DNA from: JBDUCV01 sp040003255
Lineage (GTDB): Bacteria; Actinomycetota; Actinomycetes; Mycobacteriales; Jatrophihabitantaceae
Direction of reading: 5' to 3'
DNA length: 48,093 nucleotides
Assembly: GCA_040003255.1 (NCBI GenBank)
Contig: JBDUCV010000008.1
Span: 1 to 48,093, forward strand
The translations under genes were made by a program, and so were the position numbers. Below, piece by piece: positions 45,079 to 48,093 of the stretch (the first letter of the stretch is position 1; the number at the start of each line of letters is the position of its first letter). Under the pieces are notes generated by a model. It was not told the origin of the DNA. It made no database searches and worked only from the letters and a program-made list of their open reading frames with translations.

Positions 45079-46170
45079 AAGCTCGACGAACCGGTCGAAC
45101 AGGTAACCCGCATCGTGCGGACCGGCGGCCGCCTCAGGGTGGTATTGCACGCTGAATGCGCGCACATCCCGAGCTCGCAATCCCTCCACGACCTCGTCGT
45201 TCAAACAGACGTGGCTGACCTCGACGGCGCCGAACTCGGTATCGGTCGCACGACCGAGCGGGGCGTCGACGGCAAAGCCGTGGTTGTGGGCGGTGATCTC
45301 GACCTTGCCGGTCACCCGATCTTGGACGGGTTGGTTGAGTCCGCGGTGACCGTAACGGAGCTTGTACGTACCGAACCCGAACGCCCGGCCCAGCACCTGG
45401 TGTCCGAAACAGATGCCAAACACCGGCATGTCGGCGCGCAGCAGCTCACGCACCGTGGCCACCGCGTCGTCGGCCGTCGCCGGGTCACCCGGTCCGTTGG
45501 CGAGGAATACCGCGTCCGCGCCGATCGCGCGCACCTGCGCGACCGTGGACGTCGAAGGCAGGACATGCGTGGTGATGCCACGCTGCGCCATCCGGTGCGG
45601 AGTCATTGCCTTGATGCCGTAATCCAAGGCCGCCACGGTGAACCGCCGGGTGCCAATCGCGTCGACCGTGTAGGGCCGCCGGGTGGTCACCTCGGCGGAC
45701 AGGTCGGCGCCGCTCATCGGCGGCGAGGCGAGTACCCGCTCTAGCAGGTTGCGGGCTGCGCTGCCCGAGACGTCGGCCGAGATTGCGCAGCGCATGGCGC
45801 CGCGTTCGCGAAGGTGCCGGGTCAGTGCTCGGGTGTCGATACCTCTGATGCCCACCACCCCCTGCTCTTCGAGTTCGGCATGGAGGCTGCGACGCGCCCG
45901 CCAGGACGACGGACGCCGGGCCGGGTCACGCACGACGTAGCCGGCTACCCAGATGCGGTGCGACTCGGCGTCCTCGTCGTTCACCCCGGTGTTGCCGATG
46001 TGCGGGGCGGTCTGCACCACCACTTGCCGGTGGTAAGACGGATCGGTGAGCGTCTCTTGATAGCCGGTCATCCCGGTGGCGAAGACGGCTTCGCCGAACG
46101 TCTCGCCGCGCGCCCCGTAGGAGTCCCCGGCGAAGGTGCGGCCGTCCTCGAGCACCAGGATTGCTTTCAT
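45058..46170 (-). CDS. carA: carbamoyl-phosphate synthase small subunit
   Basis: Glutamine amidotransferase subunit, 370 residues, which hydrolyses glutamine and channels ammonia to CarB. The N-terminal CPSase domain has LEDGRTFAGDSYG and FATGMTGYQETLTDPSY. The class I amidotransferase triad has the Cys in GICFGHQVLG and the His/Glu in YHPEA. The ATG at 46170 gives the usual MKAILVLEDG and overlaps the upstream stop as ATGA; an upstream start would add 12 residues. The final EGDGE residues are encoded by repeat sequence. Confidence 0.97.
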   Translation of the reverse strand: MKAILVLEDGRTFAGDSYGARGETFGEAVFATGMTGYQETLTDPSYHRQVVVQTAPHIGNTGVNDEDAESHRIWVAGYVVRDPARRPSSWRARRSLHAELEEQGVVGIRGIDTRALTRHLRERGAMRCAISADVSGSAARNLLERVLASPPMSGADLSAEVTTRRPYTVDAIGTRRFTVAALDYGIKAMTPHRMAQRGITTHVLPSTSTVAQVRAIGADAVFLANGPGDPATADDAVATVRELLRADMPVFGICFGHQVLGRAFGFGTYKLRYGHRGLNQPVQDRVTGKVEITAHNHGFAVDAPLGRATDTEFGAVEVSHVCLNDEVVEGLRARDVRAFSVQYHPEAAAGPHDAGYLFDRFVELLEGDGE

Positions 46171-46661
46171 CGGGCGGTCACCATCACGTCGATCGCGCCC
46201 ACCCATGTCGGGTAGCTGGCTTTGTCGTCGGCCCGGAATCCGGTGTCGAGCACCGCGTCGCCGAGCCGCCAGGTGAGCACCAGCAGGCCCCCCGCGCCCG
46301 TCACCTTGCCCGCCAGGCCGGCCCCGAGCCGGGCGCCGACCAGCGCCTCGGACGGCAAGAACACGGGTGGCTCACCCTCGCGGTCGATCACGACTCCGGA
46401 ATCGTGAAGCGACGCCGATGCCGTGGCCCGCCGGCCGAGGCCGGCTGCCACGACCCGGTCCTGCCACCTGTCCGCCACCGTGGTGCCGACGTATAGCCCA
46501 CTGTGCGGTCCCAGCCGCAGTTGCCCGAGGCCCGTCGGCATCGGCGGCAGCGAGCCGAGACTGGCTTGCCGCTCGGCACGCTGCCGCCAGCCGACCCACA
46601 TGCCGCAGAGCGCAAGCGCCAGCACGAGCAGGCACGCCAGCACCAGAATCGCCCGCGTCAC
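46167..46661 (-). CDS. membrane-anchored PH-like protein of the pyrimidine operon (Rv1382-like)
   Basis: Protein of 164 residues. One N-terminal membrane helix (AILVLACLLVLALALCGMWVG) is followed by a soluble beta-rich domain (GLYVGTTVADRWQDRVVAAG, VVIDREGEPPVFLPSEALVG, LLVLTWRLGDAVLDTGFR). M. tuberculosis carries a membrane protein gene at the same place between pyrC and carA. Function unknown. Both ends overlap neighbours (GTGA with pyrC, ATGA with carA), so it is co-translated with the pathway. Confidence 0.82.
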   Translation of the reverse strand: MTRAILVLACLLVLALALCGMWVGWRQRAERQASLGSLPPMPTGLGQLRLGPHSGLYVGTTVADRWQDRVVAAGLGRRATASASLHDSGVVIDREGEPPVFLPSEALVGARLGAGLAGKVTGAGGLLVLTWRLGDAVLDTGFRADDKASYPTWVGAIDVMVTAR

Positions 46662-47950
46662 GCCGGCACCGCTTCAGCCAACACTCCGTCGAGCACGATG
46701 GCGCGCCCACGCAGAAATGTCGCAATCACCCGACCGGGCAAGGTACGCCCGGCGAACGGCGTGTTGTGTGACCTGGAGGCGAGGCTCGACCTCGACACCG
46801 TCCAGTGGGCCGCCGGGTCGATGAGTACGAGATTCGCGGGTTCGCCGACCTCAATCGCATTGCCGTGACCGGTCAGTCGACCGATCCGGGCCGGCGCAAC
46901 GCTCATCCGGTCGGCGACACCACGCCAGTCGAGCCGGCCGGGCAGCACCATCGTCTCGATGACCACAGACAGCGCCGTCTGCAGACCCAACATGCCGGGC
47001 AGCGCCGCCCCCCACTCGGTCTCCTTGTCCTCGAGCGCATGCGGGGCGTGGTCGGTGGCAACGCAATCGATCGTGCCGTCGGCCAATCCCGTGCGCAGCG
47101 CCGCCACGTCTCGCGCCGTCCGCAGCGGTGGGTTGACCTTGTACACCGGGTCGTAGGACTCGGCCAATTCGTCGGTGAGCAACAGATGGTGCGGCGTGAC
47201 CTCGGCCGTGACCGGCAAATCGCGTTGCTTGGCCAGCCGGATGATCTCCACCGCACCGGCCGTCGAGACATGGCAGACGTGCAATCGGGATCGGACGTGG
47301 CCGGCGAGCAGGACGTCGCGGGCGATGATTGCCTCCTCGGCCACGCACGGCCAGCCCGTCAGCCCCAGTCGAGCCGATACCTCACCCTCGTTCATCTGCG
47401 CGCCGGCCGTCAGCCGCGGTTCCTCGGCGTGCTGGGCGATCACCCCGTCGAAAGCTCGGACGTACTCCAGCGCCCGCCGCATCAGCGCCGGATCGGCCAC
47501 GCATGCGCCATCGTCGCTGAACACCCGCACCCGGGCGGCCGAATCCGCCATGGCGCCGAGCTCGGCGAGCCGCTCGCCCGCCCGGCCCACCGTGACCGCG
47601 CCGATCGGTTGGACGTCCACCAGCCCCGTCTGCGTCCCCAGTCGCCATACCTGCTCAACGACGCCAGCGGTGTCGGCGGCCGGATCGGTGTTCGGCATCG
47701 CGAAGACCGCGGTGTAGCCGCCGAGCGCGGCCGCTGCCGCGCCGCTCTGCACCGTCTCGGCGTCCTCGCGGCCGGGCTCACGCAGATGGGTGTGCAGGTC
47801 GACCAGCCCCGGAAGCAGCACCGCGCCGCAGCCGTTTACCACCTCGTCCCCGGACAAGTCGGCGCCGATCGCGGCGACCACCTCGTCGGCAAGCAGCACA
47901 TCCACGGCCTGCTCGCCGTAGGGCCGGACGTTGCGCAGCAGCACGCTCAC
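46658..47950 (-). CDS. pyrC: dihydroorotase, type I
   Basis: Cyclises carbamoyl aspartate to dihydroorotate; 430 residues, a zinc amidohydrolase. DLHTHLREPGRED gives the first metal ligands. QHAEE, CHVSTAG and VTPHHLLLTD follow, and the catalytic Asp is in ATDHAPH. The GTG start overlaps the stop of an arginine-rich mini-ORF (GTGA) that lies in the tandem repeat upstream. pyrB and pyrR, if present, would be beyond the right edge. Confidence 0.97.
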   Translation of the reverse strand: MSVLLRNVRPYGEQAVDVLLADEVVAAIGADLSGDEVVNGCGAVLLPGLVDLHTHLREPGREDAETVQSGAAAAALGGYTAVFAMPNTDPAADTAGVVEQVWRLGTQTGLVDVQPIGAVTVGRAGERLAELGAMADSAARVRVFSDDGACVADPALMRRALEYVRAFDGVIAQHAEEPRLTAGAQMNEGEVSARLGLTGWPCVAEEAIIARDVLLAGHVRSRLHVCHVSTAGAVEIIRLAKQRDLPVTAEVTPHHLLLTDELAESYDPVYKVNPPLRTARDVAALRTGLADGTIDCVATDHAPHALEDKETEWGAALPGMLGLQTALSVVIETMVLPGRLDWRGVADRMSVAPARIGRLTGHGNAIEVGEPANLVLIDPAAHWTVSRSSLASRSHNTPFAGRTLPGRVIATFLRGRAIVLDGVLAEAVPA

Positions 47951-48093
47951 TCGGCCGACCCTCTCATCGGTCGGCTCCGCGCTCGCTGCGCTCCTCGCGC
48001 CATCGGCGCTGCGATGCTCACTCGCTGTCGCCTCCCCGTCATCGGTCGGCTCCGCGCTCGCTGCGCTCCTCGCGCCATCGGCGCTGCGATGCT
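47947..48093 (-). CDS. arginine-rich ORF made of in-frame 25-residue repeats, upstream of pyrC (partial)
   Basis: The frame is open from the right edge to a TGA that overlaps the pyrC GTG. Because the DNA unit is 75 bp, the peptide repeats in frame with a 25-residue period (SIAAPMARGAQRARSRPM). An internal GTG at 48021 can open a 24-residue mini-ORF, preceded by GGGGAGG. It may be a coupling ORF or the tail of an upstream gene extended by the repeats. Confidence 0.4.
   Translation of the reverse strand, partial: SIAAPMARGAQRARSRPMTGRRQRVSIAAPMARGAQRARSRPMRGSAE
47964..48093 (-). repeat. tandem 75-bp repeat upstream of pyrC
   Basis: The unit 47964-48038 begins again at 48039. The 55 bases available before the edge (48039-48093) are identical to 47964-48018. 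The array is cut by the window end, so the copy number is unknown. On the minus strand each unit ends with a Shine-Dalgarno-like GGGGAGG and a GTGA stop/start junction. Confidence 0.9.

Overview
The window is a dense, high-GC bacterial chromosome segment with the gene content and order of an actinobacterium. Supporting signs are the DUF1844-infC-rpmI-rplT block, argCJBDFRGH, gmk-rpoZ-coaBC-metK, a PriA without helicase motifs, three-subunit transhydrogenase genes, many GTG/TTG starts and TANNNT -10 elements directly before start codons. The genus cannot be fixed from sequence alone; a Frankia/Jatrophihabitans/Mycobacteriales-type lineage fits. No insertion sequence, prophage, CRISPR array, tRNA or rRNA was found. 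Almost all genes are core metabolism or translation, and most lie on the minus strand.

Layout from left to right. (1) 170-10399, minus strand: the arginine operon argC-J-B-D-F-R-G-H, followed by a 3-methyladenine DNA glycosylase and a TyrZ-type tyrosyl-tRNA synthetase. Each start overlaps the preceding stop, and two ARG boxes sit at the argC promoter. (2) 10448-17296: pheS-pheT, a probable 2-oxoglutarate/Fe(II) oxygenase, a SpoU-type RNA methyltransferase, and infC-rpmI-rplT behind a long structured leader. (3) 17297-19405: a divergent DUF1844 gene, then hisE-hisG and a membrane PH-type protein. (4) 19584-25274: a secreted alpha/beta hydrolase and the riboflavin operon ribD-ribE-ribBA-ribH with rpe upstream. 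(5) 25335-30215: rsmB, fmt, def, priA. (6) 30247-34525: an SDR oxidoreductase, metK, coaBC, rpoZ, gmk. (7) 34536-38982: a GNAT acetyltransferase facing a plus-strand island of pntAa-pntAb-pntB and an aldo/keto reductase. This island lies where actinobacteria usually carry mihF. (8) 38990-48093: the pyrimidine operon pyrC-(PH-like membrane protein)-carA-carB-pyrK-pyrD-pyrF.

The genes form long translationally coupled blocks. ArgR, encoded inside its own operon, is expected to act at the argC boxes. CarAB supplies carbamoyl phosphate to both the pyrimidine and the arginine pathways present here. RibBA/D/E/H make riboflavin. Def, Fmt, IF3, PheRS, TyrRS, L20, L35 and RsmB serve translation.

The most unusual signal is a family of 75-80 bp repeats in the pyrimidine operon: tandem copies directly upstream of pyrC and a diverged copy between carA and carB. 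Each copy encodes a 24-25 residue arginine-rich mini-ORF whose start overlaps the preceding stop, or can do so, and whose stop overlaps or abuts the next start. This is the architecture described for mycobacterial MIRU elements. Other points worth checking are the branched infC leader with a probable AUC start, tandem ARG boxes overlapping the argC -10, a long hairpin before pheS, and a series of apparently leaderless promoters.
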